From contig CAYXSX010000004.1 in assembly GCA_964467925.1 (NCBI GenBank), positions 62,001-126,000 on the forward strand: a stretch of DNA of 64,000 nt. Direction: 5' to 3'. Below the pieces are notes generated by a model. It was not told the origin of the DNA, made no database searches, and saw only the letters and a list, made by a program, of their open reading frames with translations. Source of the DNA: CAYXSX01 sp964467925 (GTDB taxonomy: Bacteria > Pseudomonadota > Alphaproteobacteria > Micavibrionales > Micavibrionaceae). The position numbers and the translations under genes were made by a program. The first letter of the stretch is position 1. Every line of letters starts with the position of its first letter. Below are positions 43,213 to 51,717 of this stretch, piece after piece.

Positions 43213-44445
43213 ATGAACGATTACCCTAGCCCCACTTCCTTTATCTTTAACCGCCTGTTTATCGGGGGTATGACGCTCATGCCGCTACTGGGCGTTATCC
43301 TGCCGCGCTTTATGGCGTTTACCCCGCTTTTGCTTGCTCTTTTGGGGGTTGGCGTATTTTTTACAAGCGCCTTAGAAAACCGCAAAAAATTTATCAAATC
43401 CCCTCTCATCATCTGCGGCGCTATCATGGCGCTGACAGGCTTCAGCGTACTTTGGGCGCTAAATCCGGAGATATCCGGCGACCGCGCGGCCAAGCTTGCA
43501 CTGATTTTGCTGCCCGGTGCTTTGCTGCTCGCCTTTACCGCACTCCCACCACATAAGGCGGTTCGCGATTTTGTCTGGGTCTTCCCCTGGGCGGTTATAG
43601 CCGCCGCCATCCTTCTTATGATCGAACTTTATTGCAAAGCGCCACTTTATCACGCCATTCGCGGAACGGAAATTCCGGAAGAATTCAATCTATCCAATCT
43701 TAACCGCGCCAGCGTCTGTATTCTGCTCAGTCTGCCTTTGGCGGTGTTTTTTGTTTGCGCCAGCGGATTTTCACGAGAGCGAACCGCGATCATGCTCGGC
43801 CTTTTGACGATGGCCCTTCTCGCTATTTTATACCAAACCGCCAGCCAGTCGGTGCAGCTTGCCTTTATCGTCTTCGTTCTTTTCTGGGCCGCGTTCCCCA
43901 CGCGCTTCCGGCCCGCATGGATCGCTCTTGCTGTTCTTATCGCGCTGGCCGTTATAACGGCGCCGTGGGTATCACAAATCGCGTTTAAGGAACTGGCAGA
44001 AAATTTCCACAACGCGCCATGGCTGCAAAACGGTTATGCCGCCGAAAGGCTGGAGATATGGGACTATGTAGGGCGTTACGCCCTTCAGCACCCCTTCCAC
44101 GGTTTCGGCATAGAAGCCACACGCGCGGTCGAAGCCTTCGATACAGCAGAGATTTACCAAAAGGGCGTCACCATCCTGCACCCTCACAATTTCGCGCTCC
44201 AGCTCTGGATCGAATTCGGCTTGCTCGGTGTGCTGCCGGCCATTGCCCTTGCCGGTTTCCTGCTTTACCGCCTTGCCGTCTTACCCACGACAATGTCACG
44301 GCTTGGTGTCGGCGTTTTTACGGCCTGCCTTTCCATCGCCGCCACCGGATATGGTCTCTGGCAAAGCTGGTGGATCGGGGAAGTTATCCTGATCATGCTG
44401 TTTTTCATGTTCACCCTGCGGTTTTACCGCGAGAAAAACTCCTGA
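43213..44445 (+). CDS. O-antigen ligase family membrane protein
   Basis: 410 residues with about ten to twelve hydrophobic helices. The large periplasmic loop carries the family hallmark: HPFHGFGIEATR, then TILHPHNFALQLWIEFGLLGVLPAI, where the His of HPHN is the conserved ligase/polymerase residue. WaaL-type enzymes join O-antigen to lipid A-core in the periplasm; Wzy-type polymerases look alike, so the exact activity is open. With hldE in the window it supports a lipopolysaccharide envelope. The acceptable start is ATG 43213 (43207 GTG/other is six bases earlier). Confidence 0.82.
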   Translation: MNDYPSPTSFIFNRLFIGGMTLMPLLGVILPRFMAFTPLLLALLGVGVFFTSALENRKKFIKSPLIICGAIMALTGFSVLWALNPEISGDRAAKLALILLPGALLLAFTALPPHKAVRDFVWVFPWAVIAAAILLMIELYCKAPLYHAIRGTEIPEEFNLSNLNRASVCILLSLPLAVFFVCASGFSRERTAIMLGLLTMALLAILYQTASQSVQLAFIVFVLFWAAFPTRFRPAWIALAVLIALAVITAPWVSQIAFKELAENFHNAPWLQNGYAAERLEIWDYVGRYALQHPFHGFGIEATRAVEAFDTAEIYQKGVTILHPHNFALQLWIEFGLLGVLPAIALAGFLLYRLAVLPTTMSRLGVGVFTACLSIAATGYGLWQSWWIGEVILIMLFFMFTLRFYREKNS

Positions 44446-44550
44446 ATTTCCAAATAACACAAGCTTGCGTAAAAACGGGGGTTGAACTAAGGTACGATCT
44501 TGCGCACAATAGTGCAGATATTATGTCGCGGTAAGCGAGGGAATTTTTTA

Positions 44551-45171
44551 ATGTATAATGACGATAAGTGGAATCCGGTTGAGGGAGACGAACTCGCCGG
44601 ATTTTTGGAACAGATCAACCCGATCGATGATAAGCACCGCGTAAGCGCTGAATCGACCAAGGTCGAATGGCGCATGCTTCCTTTCTACGATTCCGTTGCG
44701 CTTGTGCGCGTGTCCGACCCCAACTGGGTGAACAAGAAACTCAATATCTATTACCTGACCGATCAGGGTAATTTGTTCCGGCTGAACGGCACATCACCCC
44801 CGATCCATGAAGTCAACGCCAAAGCGCCGATCAAAGTCACAGACGCAAACGTTCTCGATTACTTGCGCTTTTTCTGTTTCTTCGTACGCGGAGAAGAGGG
44901 TCCGTTCTATATCGCCGAGAGCATGGACGATCCCAATATGCCCAAGGAAATGGACGAGACCACCCGCTCCGTTATCGAGGGTACGATCCGTCCGGCTTCC
45001 TATGAAGGCAAGAACGATCAGGGTCACTGGCTTTGTGATGCTGTGGTGTTCTACTCCAACGCTCTTTTCATCGCCAATTTCGCGGTCCAGCCATCAGGCA
45101 TGATCGAGATGATCGATGATGAGCCGATCGCCGCCGACCTTCCGGTAAAAGTCGATAAGCCCGTTTCCTGA
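44551..45171 (+). CDS. Conserved hypothetical protein
   Basis: 206 residues from ATG 44551, family not named. Mixed alpha/beta, soluble; segments MLPFYDSVALVRVSDPNWVNKKLNIYYL, VLDYLRFFCFFVRGEEGPFYI and ALFIANFAVQPSGMIEMIDDEPI look like a compact single domain. No signal peptide. Its DNA is GC-rich like the core genes, so it is probably an old gene of the lineage. It stands alone between the ligase and a repeat. Confidence 0.6.
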   Translation: MYNDDKWNPVEGDELAGFLEQINPIDDKHRVSAESTKVEWRMLPFYDSVALVRVSDPNWVNKKLNIYYLTDQGNLFRLNGTSPPIHEVNAKAPIKVTDANVLDYLRFFCFFVRGEEGPFYIAESMDDPNMPKEMDETTRSVIEGTIRPASYEGKNDQGHWLCDAVVFYSNALFIANFAVQPSGMIEMIDDEPIAADLPVKVDKPVS

Positions 45172-45195
45172 TAATTTTTGACCCTAATCTTCGAC

Positions 45196-45279
45196 GTCAT
45201 CACCCGCTTCATGCGGGTGATCCATTCATTTATTGATTTATTTTTGCAATAGATTACCCGGACGAAGCCGGGTAATGAC
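45196..45279. repeat. GTCAT...ATGAC palindromic element
   Basis: An 84-base element with hairpins cacccgcttcatgcgggtg and cccggacgaagccggg, from gtcatcacccgc to gggtaatgac. It lies in the gap 45172-45388 before the outer-membrane gene. Confidence 0.65.
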
Positions 45280-45388
45280 GGCATACTGTTTTTTACCCTG
45301 AATAGTTTCCGCTTTGCGCTTTTCCGCCTCCGCTATCTTTGCTAGCATGGGCGTGTGGGATTTTGCCTGCCTCTTCGGGATTTCAAAA

Positions 45389-46069
45389 ATGAAATATAAA
45401 ACCTTACCGCTTCTTGCCTTTACCACCAGCGCCGCGCTATGCACCTTTGCCGTTTCAACCCCCGCTAGCGCGCAAGTCAGCCGTCTTTATTTCGCGGGCT
45501 ATCTCGGCCTTTCCACCTTTAACGATCAGGCATTTTCCGAGACCTCGACAAATACCAGCGGCGATATCGAACTTGATAACGCCGGTTCTTTTGCTGGCGC
45601 TCTGGGTCTGCGCCTTTCCCGCGACACAAGAATGGAAGCGGAATTTTCCTACCGCAAGGCCGATATTTCCGGCGCCGATGTCGGCGGGACAGGCAATATC
45701 GATATGGGCGGCAAGATCAGCAGCAAATTCGGCTTTATCAGCCTTTATCACGATTTCAACTACCCGCGCTGGAAGATGCAACCCTTTATCGGCGGCGGTC
45801 TGGGCCTTGTTTTCCATGACGCCAGCATCGTGGACCCTTCGGGCACCACCCTGACCACCTCGGACAGCAGCACGGGATTTGCCTATCACCTTGGCGGCGG
45901 ACTGAAATACCGCATGAGCCCTGAATTAGCTGTCACAGGTGGATACCGTTATATCGGCACGGGCGATATGGACATCGCCAGTTACCAGATCGATTATTCC
46001 AGCCACGAATTCCGCCTCGGGATGGAATGGGACTTGCCCTACGGCAAGAGCAAACCCTACCGCCGTTAA
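45389..46069 (+). CDS. Outer-membrane beta-barrel protein (OmpA/Omp25-like barrel)
   Basis: 226 residues from ATG 45389, chosen because it opens into a signal peptide (MKYKTLPLLAFTTSAALCTFAVSTPASA). The mature part has eight alternating strands with glycine turns (LYFAGYLGLSTF, FAGALGLRLSRDTRMEAEFSYRKAD, FGFISLYHDF, QPFIGGGLGLVFHD, FAYHLGGGLKYRM, GGYRYIGTGDMD, HEFRLGMEWDL), the pattern of small porin-like barrels such as Omp25/31 and OmpX. It ends in RR, not aromatic. Likely structural or adhesive. Confidence 0.75.
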   Translation: MKYKTLPLLAFTTSAALCTFAVSTPASAQVSRLYFAGYLGLSTFNDQAFSETSTNTSGDIELDNAGSFAGALGLRLSRDTRMEAEFSYRKADISGADVGGTGNIDMGGKISSKFGFISLYHDFNYPRWKMQPFIGGGLGLVFHDASIVDPSGTTLTTSDSSTGFAYHLGGGLKYRMSPELAVTGGYRYIGTGDMDIASYQIDYSSHEFRLGMEWDLPYGKSKPYRR

Positions 46070-46116
46070 TTCCTTTTTTCTTTCCTTCACCCCTGCCCTT
46101 GCCTATATAAAAAGGC

Positions 46117-47289
46117 ATGGAATCCAAACACTATGACATAGCGATTATCGGCGGCGGTTTGTCGGGCATGAGCCTTGCCTGCCTGTTGGGCGGATCGGGC
46201 AAAAAAGTAATCTGCATCGACCGCGACATCCCCAAAACGTCTACGGCGCAAGATTTACGCACCACCGCTATTTCCTACGGCTCTTCGAAAATTCTGACCG
46301 AGGCCGGAATATGGGACGCGCTTTTAAAAACCGCATGCCCTATCCGAGATATCCAGATTCTGGATGGTAACAGTCCGCTTTTGCTGCAATTCCTGAGTGA
46401 CGAAGTCGGCGGAAAAAGTTTCGGCTGGATCGTGCTGAACGCCGATATGCGCCGCGTGCTCTTGAAACGCATGAAATCCTTCAAGAACGTTACTCATCTT
46501 GCCCCCACCAATGTGGCTGATTTCGCCTGTGATAATGAAAAAATCACCATCCATCTTGAGGGCGACAAAACGATCACTGCAAGCCTTTCCGTGGGCGCGG
46601 ACGGGCGCGGCTCGAAAATGCGCGAATGGATGGATATCCCTGAGCGCGGCTGGAATTACCGCCAGCGCGCCGTAATCTTTAACGTCGCCCACGAAAACCC
46701 GCATCATAATGTGGCGGTGGAACATTTCTGGCCCTCCGGTCCTTTCGCCGTTTTGCCGATGGCGGACGGGCCGAAGGGCGAGCACCGTTCCTCGGTCGTT
46801 TTCACAGAACACGGACGGGAAGAGGACTCGCTTATGCATTACAGCGAAGCGGCGTTTCAGGCAGCGCTGGAGGCGCGTTTCCCCGCCTCTTACGGCGCGG
46901 TGAAGCCGATCAGCAAGCGCGTAGCCTATCCGCTATCCCTCATCCATGCCGGAGAGTACACCGCGCCCCGCATGGCGCTGGTGGCCGATGCGGCGCACGG
47001 CATTCATCCCATCGCCGGACAGGGGCTTAACCTTGGTTTCCGTGACGTAAAGGCGCTGGCAGATTTGGTAAGCGACGCGAACGACCCCGGCGCGCTGGAA
47101 ATTCTGGAAGACTACGCCCGCGCCCGGCGCTTCGATAATATGAGCATGATCGCCGTAACGGACGGGCTGGTGCGGCTGTTTTCCAATGATCTGCCGCCTG
47201 TCCGCGCCTTGCGCCGTTTCGGTTTGCGCACGGTTGCGCGGCTTGCGCCCGCCAAACGCTTTTTTATGAAACGCGCCATGGGGGATTAG
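46117..47289 (+). CDS. UbiH/UbiF/COQ6-family FAD-dependent hydroxylase
   Basis: 390 residues. Rossmann FAD motif IAIIGGGLSGMSLACLLGGSGKKVICIDRD at the start, then DAAHGIHPIAGQGLNLGFRDVKALADL, the second FAD contact diagnostic of ubiquinone-type aromatic hydroxylases. It adds a hydroxyl to the ubiquinone ring; which position (UbiH, UbiF, UbiI, UbiL or UbiM type) cannot be settled by eye. It precedes rpmH, with a strong separate promoter between. Confidence 0.88.
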   Translation: MESKHYDIAIIGGGLSGMSLACLLGGSGKKVICIDRDIPKTSTAQDLRTTAISYGSSKILTEAGIWDALLKTACPIRDIQILDGNSPLLLQFLSDEVGGKSFGWIVLNADMRRVLLKRMKSFKNVTHLAPTNVADFACDNEKITIHLEGDKTITASLSVGADGRGSKMREWMDIPERGWNYRQRAVIFNVAHENPHHNVAVEHFWPSGPFAVLPMADGPKGEHRSSVVFTEHGREEDSLMHYSEAAFQAALEARFPASYGAVKPISKRVAYPLSLIHAGEYTAPRMALVADAAHGIHPIAGQGLNLGFRDVKALADLVSDANDPGALEILEDYARARRFDNMSMIAVTDGLVRLFSNDLPPVRALRRFGLRTVARLAPAKRFFMKRAMGD

Positions 47290-47305
47290 AAGAGGCGATT
47301 TATTG

Positions 47306-47335
47306 TTGACAACTGCCCCGCCCCGCGTTTATAAA
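47306..47335 (+). promoter_or_regulatory. Sigma-70 promoter of rpmH
   Basis: TTGACA (47306-47311) and TATAAA (47330-47335) spaced 18 bases, 46 bases before rpmH. It is the best promoter in the window and fits the high expression of a ribosomal protein. Confidence 0.85.
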
Positions 47336-47380
47336 CCTCGAACTTGAGAGAATTAATAAGAATTTGGAGCCTTTAGAGCC

Positions 47381-47515
47381 ATGAAACGTACATTCCAGCC
47401 CTCCCGCATTGTTCGCGCACGTCGCCACGGTTTCCGCGCACGTATGGCTGACCGCAATGGCCGCGCCGTACTGGCACGCCGCCGCGCCAAGGGCCGTAAG
47501 GTTCTGAGCGCCTAA
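47381..47515 (+). CDS. rpmH: 50S ribosomal protein L34
   Basis: 44 residues, [20 protein letters not shown] and onward ending GRKVLSA, matching L34 in full; TTGGAG lies upstream at 47364. A structural part of the large ribosomal subunit. It starts the conserved rpmH-rnpA-yidD-yidC-engB order. Confidence 0.98.
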   Translation: MKRTFQPSRIVRARRHGFRARMADRNGRAVLARRRAKGRKVLSA

Positions 47516-47538
47516 GCCATTCGCGAAAGGCGTACATT

Positions 47539-47940
47539 ATGCACGCCAGCAAAAAACAGCAAAAATCACTGATCATCCTTAAAAACCGCGCCGATTTCGT
47601 GCTGATGAACACGCGCGCTAAAAAATGGGTATCACATGGAATTGTCCTTCAGGTCCGCGAAAACGATCTGGACGAAATGCGTGTGGGCTACACCGTTACC
47701 AAGAAAACCGATAAATCCGCCGTAAACCGTAACCGGATCAAGCGCCGCCTGCGCGCTGTCGCTGCCGATATTCTGCCCCTTCATGCAAAAGGGTCATGCG
47801 ATTATGTACTCATCGGGCGGCCCGCCACAGCGACACGGCCCTATGAAACACTTTGCGAAGATTTGAAATGGTGTCTGAAAAAATTGGGTTATCTTGATGG
47901 AAATTCCCAAAGCGTTTCACGTGAAACATATGGTAAATAA
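47539..47940 (+). CDS. rnpA: Ribonuclease P protein component
   Basis: 133 residues. It has the RnpA RNA-binding patch [15 protein letters not shown] and the front [20 protein letters not shown]. It helps the RNase P RNA to trim tRNA 5' ends. It starts 23 bases past rpmH. The last twelve residues ([11 protein letters not shown]) are extra. Confidence 0.95.
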   Translation: MHASKKQQKSLIILKNRADFVLMNTRAKKWVSHGIVLQVRENDLDEMRVGYTVTKKTDKSAVNRNRIKRRLRAVAADILPLHAKGSCDYVLIGRPATATRPYETLCEDLKWCLKKLGYLDGNSQSVSRETYGK

Positions 47941-47945
47941 TTGAT

Positions 47946-48221
47946 ATGACTAAATTCCTGCAATTTTTTATCAAAGCCTACGCACTTCTTGTTTCCCCCC
48001 TTTTGGGGCGGAGTTGCCGTTTTCATCCAACGTGCTCGGCCTATGCGCATCAGGCGCTGCAAAAACACGGCCCCGCCAAGGGGCTTTACCTTGCCGGACG
48101 GCGTATTTTAAGATGCCACCCGTGGCACAATCATCCTTACGAAGACCCGGTGCCGGAGCATTACGATTGGCCGATTGCTAAGCGCCGGATGATGGGCTAT
48201 AAAAACCGCAAACCGCAATGA
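47946..48221 (+). CDS. yidD: Membrane protein insertion efficiency factor YidD
   Basis: 91 residues with family pattern [27 protein letters not shown] and [10 protein letters not shown], including its conserved Cys residues. It sits at the inner membrane and helps YidC to insert proteins. It starts 5 bases after rnpA. Confidence 0.96.
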   Translation: MTKFLQFFIKAYALLVSPLLGRSCRFHPTCSAYAHQALQKHGPAKGLYLAGRRILRCHPWHNHPYEDPVPEHYDWPIAKRRMMGYKNRKPQ

Positions 48222-48261
48222 TCGGTTCCCCTGCAACGAACAAACGAGCCTGAAAAACCTG

Positions 48262-50178
48262 ATGCAGCAAAAAGACAAAATGCACCCCGAGGATACACGC
48301 AACCTGATTATCTTCGCGGTTCTGGCGATTATCCTTTATTTCGGCTATGACGCGCTTTTCCTCAAACCTCAGGCCGAAGCGATGAAGCAGCAACGTGTTA
48401 TCGCCGAGCAGCAAGCCCAAATCGCCGCACTGAATGCAGCGCCGGATATCGCCGAAAATGCCAAGATCAAACCCCGTTCAGAAGCTGTCGCCGCCTCGCG
48501 CCGTTTGAAAATCAATAACGACCAGATTTTCGGCTCGCTCTCTCTGACCGGGGCGCGGCTGGATGACATTTCCTTCCATGAATATTACGAAACGCTTGAG
48601 AAAAAAGAAAATGTCGAGCTTCTTTCCCCGCGCGGCACCGCCTTCCCCCGCTTCATCGAATATGGCTGGGTGGCCGCCGATAAAAAGATAAGAGTGCCAG
48701 ACGCGGACACAAGCTGGCAGGTACAGGGCAATCAGGAACTGACCCCCGATACGCCCGTGCTTCTGACATGGAATAACAGCGCGGGTCTGCGCTTCGAGCG
48801 GGAAATTGCTCTCGATCGGGATTACATGTTCACCATCACCCAGCGCGTGATTAACACCACCCGCTCCCCCGTTACGCTTTACCCTTACGGCCTGATCAGC
48901 CAGACGGGAATTTCAAAACACTATCAAAGCATCTACATCATGCATGAGGGCCCCTTGGGATATATCGGCGATGAGCTGGTCAAACAAAAATACAAGGATA
49001 TGCCCAAGGAACCGCAGCTCACCAAATATGCCACAAGGGGCTGGATCGGTATTGGCGATAAATACTGGTTTACCGGCCTGATCCCGCAGCAGGGCACGCA
49101 AACCAAATACAGCTTTACCTACAAACCCGATGCGGTTGCGCCCGATCACGGTCGTTACCAGACCGATTTCCTTGGCGATGCGGTTACCATCGCGCCGGGC
49201 GAGGCAGGAGAAAGCACGTCGCGCCTGTTCACGGGTGCAAAGAAGGTCGTGCTTTTAAACAAATACGCCAAAAACCTGAATATCCCGCAATTCGATTTGA
49301 CGGTGGATTTCGGCATTTTCTGGTTCATGACCAAACCGTTTTTCTACATCCTGCACTGGCTGGGCCAGCATATCGGCAATATGGGTATAGCCATTCTGGT
49401 CCTGACCTTCCTGATCCGCTCGGCCGTATTTCCGCTGACCAACGCGTCTTACCGATCCTTCGCCAAGATGAAAAAGGTCAGCCCGCAGATTGTCGAGATG
49501 CGTGAAAAATACGGCGATGATAAACAGAAACTGCAACAGGAACTGATTGCTCTTTACCAGCGCGAGGGTGTTAACCCCATGGCCGGGTGCCTTCCGATTA
49601 TCCTGCAGATCCCGATTTTCTTCGCACTATACAAAATCATCTTCATTACAATTGAGATACGGCACGCTCCGTTTTTCGGCTGGATACAGGATCTCTCCGC
49701 GCCCGACCCAACCAGTATTTTCAATTTGTTCGGCCTTCTGCCCTACAATGTGCCGGGCTTCCTGATGATAGGTGTCTGGCCATGCCTGATGCTACTTGTG
49801 ATGATCGTTCAGAAAAAACTCAATCCCCCGCCGCAGGATCAGCTCCAACGCGACATGGCGAATTACTTCCCCTTCGTTATTACTTTTGTGCTTTCGAAAT
49901 TCGCCTCCGGTCTTGTTCTGTATTGGACGTTCAGCGCGTTTCTTTCCGCCGCGCAGCAGATGATCATCATGCGTTCGCTCGGCGTTCCCATTCACCTGTT
50001 CGGCGAGACGGAAGACGAAAAGAAACTGGACAAAGCTGTCGAAAAGGGCCCGGCCGTTCATCCGCTCGTGGAGATGGCCGAAGACAATGTCGAAGATGCA
50101 TTGTTCGGTGAAGACAGTGATAAACCCACCGGTCCTATAAAACCGCTGAAGCCGAAAAAGAAAAAGAAGAAGAAATAG
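48262..50178 (+). CDS. yidC: Membrane protein insertase YidC
   Basis: 638 residues, Gram-negative size. N-terminal helix (NLIIFAVLAIILYFGYDALFL), a large periplasmic beta-domain (about 60-370), then the conserved insertase core: FFYILHWLGQHIGNMGIAILVLTFLIRSAVFPL with the groove Arg, GVNPMAGCLPIILQIPIFFALYKI, and three more helices. The tail is Lys-rich (PLKPKKKKKKK), as often seen for ribosome contact. It inserts membrane proteins alone or with SecYEG. Confidence 0.97.
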   Translation: MQQKDKMHPEDTRNLIIFAVLAIILYFGYDALFLKPQAEAMKQQRVIAEQQAQIAALNAAPDIAENAKIKPRSEAVAASRRLKINNDQIFGSLSLTGARLDDISFHEYYETLEKKENVELLSPRGTAFPRFIEYGWVAADKKIRVPDADTSWQVQGNQELTPDTPVLLTWNNSAGLRFEREIALDRDYMFTITQRVINTTRSPVTLYPYGLISQTGISKHYQSIYIMHEGPLGYIGDELVKQKYKDMPKEPQLTKYATRGWIGIGDKYWFTGLIPQQGTQTKYSFTYKPDAVAPDHGRYQTDFLGDAVTIAPGEAGESTSRLFTGAKKVVLLNKYAKNLNIPQFDLTVDFGIFWFMTKPFFYILHWLGQHIGNMGIAILVLTFLIRSAVFPLTNASYRSFAKMKKVSPQIVEMREKYGDDKQKLQQELIALYQREGVNPMAGCLPIILQIPIFFALYKIIFITIEIRHAPFFGWIQDLSAPDPTSIFNLFGLLPYNVPGFLMIGVWPCLMLLVMIVQKKLNPPPQDQLQRDMANYFPFVITFVLSKFASGLVLYWTFSAFLSAAQQMIIMRSLGVPIHLFGETEDEKKLDKAVEKGPAVHPLVEMAEDNVEDALFGEDSDKPTGPIKPLKPKKKKKKK

Positions 50179-50180
50179 AC

Positions 50181-50271
50181 GGATGATCAGATGAGCAGAA
50201 AATCAGATGATCGGAAGGCGCAGGAAGAAACCGGTTCGGATCATCCGATCATCGGATCATCCGATCATCTG
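50181..50271. repeat. GATC-rich palindromic repeat overlapping the start of engB
   Basis: Left arm ggatgatcagatgagcag and aaatcagatgatcgg (50181-50214), right arm cggatcatccgatcatcggatcatccgatcatctg (50237-50271). The word atcagatgatcggaaggcg is shared with the repeat between clpS and clpA. The engB start codon at 50191 lies inside the left arm. Confidence 0.75.
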
Positions 50272-50859
50272 TTCAAGCAACGCTGTGACTTCGTTCTGGG
50301 CGTCGCCTATCTTTCCCAGCTGCCCGAGGCAGACAGACCGGAAATCGCGTTTGCAGGACGGTCCAATGTCGGCAAGTCCAGCCTTGTCAACGCACTGACA
50401 GGGCGCAAAACACTGGCCAAAACCTCCGCCACACCGGGAAAAACGCAGCAGCTGAATTACTTCGATCTGGGCGGCGTTTTGTACATGGTCGACATGCCCG
50501 GTTACGGTTACGCCAAAGTATCTAAAACACTGGTCGAGGATTGGGTGAAACTCATCCGCGCGTATTTGCGCGGGCGACCCTCGCTTCGTTGCTGTTTTAT
50601 TCTGGTGGATTCCCGCCATGGCCTGAAAGACAGCGACAAGGAACTTATGACCATGCTGGATGAAGCGGCCGTGTCGTATCGTATCGTTTTAACCAAGACT
50701 GATAAAGTCAAAGATCAGGCGCTTTTACAGGTAACGAAGGATATAGAGGCCGAGCTTAAAAAACACGCCGCCGCCTATCCGGAAATCCTGGGAACCAGCT
50801 CTCATAAAGGGGCGGGCATCGGGGAATTACGCGAAATTATTGCATCCTATACGAGCTAA
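50191..50859 (+). CDS. engB: Ribosome biogenesis GTP-binding protein EngB (YihA/YsxC)
   Basis: 222 residues. GTPase motifs: G1 GRSNVGKSSLVNAL, G2 TPGKTQQ, G3 DMPGYGYA, G4 TKTDK. It assists 50S assembly. The family core begins near FKQRCDFVLGVAYLSQLPEADRPEIAFAGRS; the 30 residues before it (MSRKSDDRKAQEETG and DHPIIGSSDHL) are encoded by the GATC-rich palindromic repeat, and no other in-frame start lies between the repeat and the core. The start has no ribosome site, so coupling to yidC (12 bases upstream) is likely. Confidence 0.93.
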   Translation: MSRKSDDRKAQEETGSDHPIIGSSDHLFKQRCDFVLGVAYLSQLPEADRPEIAFAGRSNVGKSSLVNALTGRKTLAKTSATPGKTQQLNYFDLGGVLYMVDMPGYGYAKVSKTLVEDWVKLIRAYLRGRPSLRCCFILVDSRHGLKDSDKELMTMLDEAAVSYRIVLTKTDKVKDQALLQVTKDIEAELKKHAAAYPEILGTSSHKGAGIGELREIIASYTS

Positions 50860-50865
50860 CCGGTC

Positions 50866-51561
50866 TTATTGATCCGCCAGGATCGTATAAAAACCATAAG
50901 CGTTTTGCGTATCGTTCTGAACACACAACGATACCCGCTCATGACAGGCAGTGCAGATATCACCGGGATCGGCGGTGGAAAGATCGACATTCGCCCCGAC
51001 GGAATAAAGCGCATCGTCGATCAACGTTTCCTTGATGGAATCGTTCATGATGGGAATAGTCGTGTTGCCCGTTACTTTTTTATTGATGCTTTCGCATACT
51101 AGCTCCGGAATTTGGTAAGCAACCAGAATAACCTCCGGCGCGTTCGTGGCCGTCCATTCCACATTGTTGAACCGGCCAATATACCAGCCCGGGATAGGAT
51201 CGGTCAGTGTGCCGGAAATAGCATTAGCCGGAAGCTTGCCCGGAATAAGCCCGCCGCCATCCGGATGAAAAATCTTGTTCCCGTGCGGAGCCGTGTTGAA
51301 TGCCGCGTCGGTAGGAAGCGTAAAGTCGATATTATTGACATCTGCGCCCATAAAAACCATCTGGTCCAGCGCCTGTTTTGCCTGCGCGGTATAGGAAATA
51401 AGCTGGGTTGCCAGAAGCCCCGCCCGTTCCTCGTCGAGCGATCCCGTCTCGCCCGTGTCGGTGCCCCGGCTAAGGGTAAAGCTCAGCGCCGCAAATAACG
51501 CGATAGCGATAAGAACATAGATAAGGGCGTTGCCCGATTCCTTTTGACGTCTTGCGTTCAT
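50866..51561 (-). CDS. Pseudopilin-like single-pass protein with FHxDGGG motif, second copy
   Basis: 231 residues from the ATG at 51561. Front RRQKESGNALIYVLIAIALFAALSFTLSRG is a basic/polar cap plus one hydrophobic helix. Then KIFHPDGGGLIPG, a CESINKKVTG segment, and the ending CTACHERVSLCVQ ... YGFYTIL. All have counterparts in the protein at 13354-14091. It is convergent with engB (6 bases apart). The family is not named; exported, membrane-anchored head. Confidence 0.6.
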   Translation of the reverse strand: MNARRQKESGNALIYVLIAIALFAALSFTLSRGTDTGETGSLDEERAGLLATQLISYTAQAKQALDQMVFMGADVNNIDFTLPTDAAFNTAPHGNKIFHPDGGGLIPGKLPANAISGTLTDPIPGWYIGRFNNVEWTATNAPEVILVAYQIPELVCESINKKVTGNTTIPIMNDSIKETLIDDALYSVGANVDLSTADPGDICTACHERVSLCVQNDTQNAYGFYTILADQ

Positions 51562-51577
51562 AACGTCTACATTATAC

Positions 51578-51707
51578 GTCATCCTGAGCGAAGTCACGCT
51601 GAAGTGTAACGAAAGCGGACGAAGCCGAAGGATCTGGCATGATAACGAACGAGATCCCTCCGCTCCTCCTGCTTCGCTGAAGCTACGCAGGATCCGGTTG
51701 GGATGAC
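51578..51707. repeat. GTCAT...ATGAC element, long variant
   Basis: A 130-base element from gtcatcctgagcg to ggttgggatgac with several inner hairpins (gcttcgctgaagc; ggatct ... agatcc). It fills the gap between the divergent FHxDGGG gene and rmuC; the ATG at 51703 is part of it. Confidence 0.6.
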
Positions 51708-51717
51708 AGGTTGGGAA

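Noticed and set aside
47290..47380. An origin of replication next to rpmH-rnpA
   Set aside because: No dnaA, no cluster of DnaA boxes and no AT-rich unwinding region were seen.
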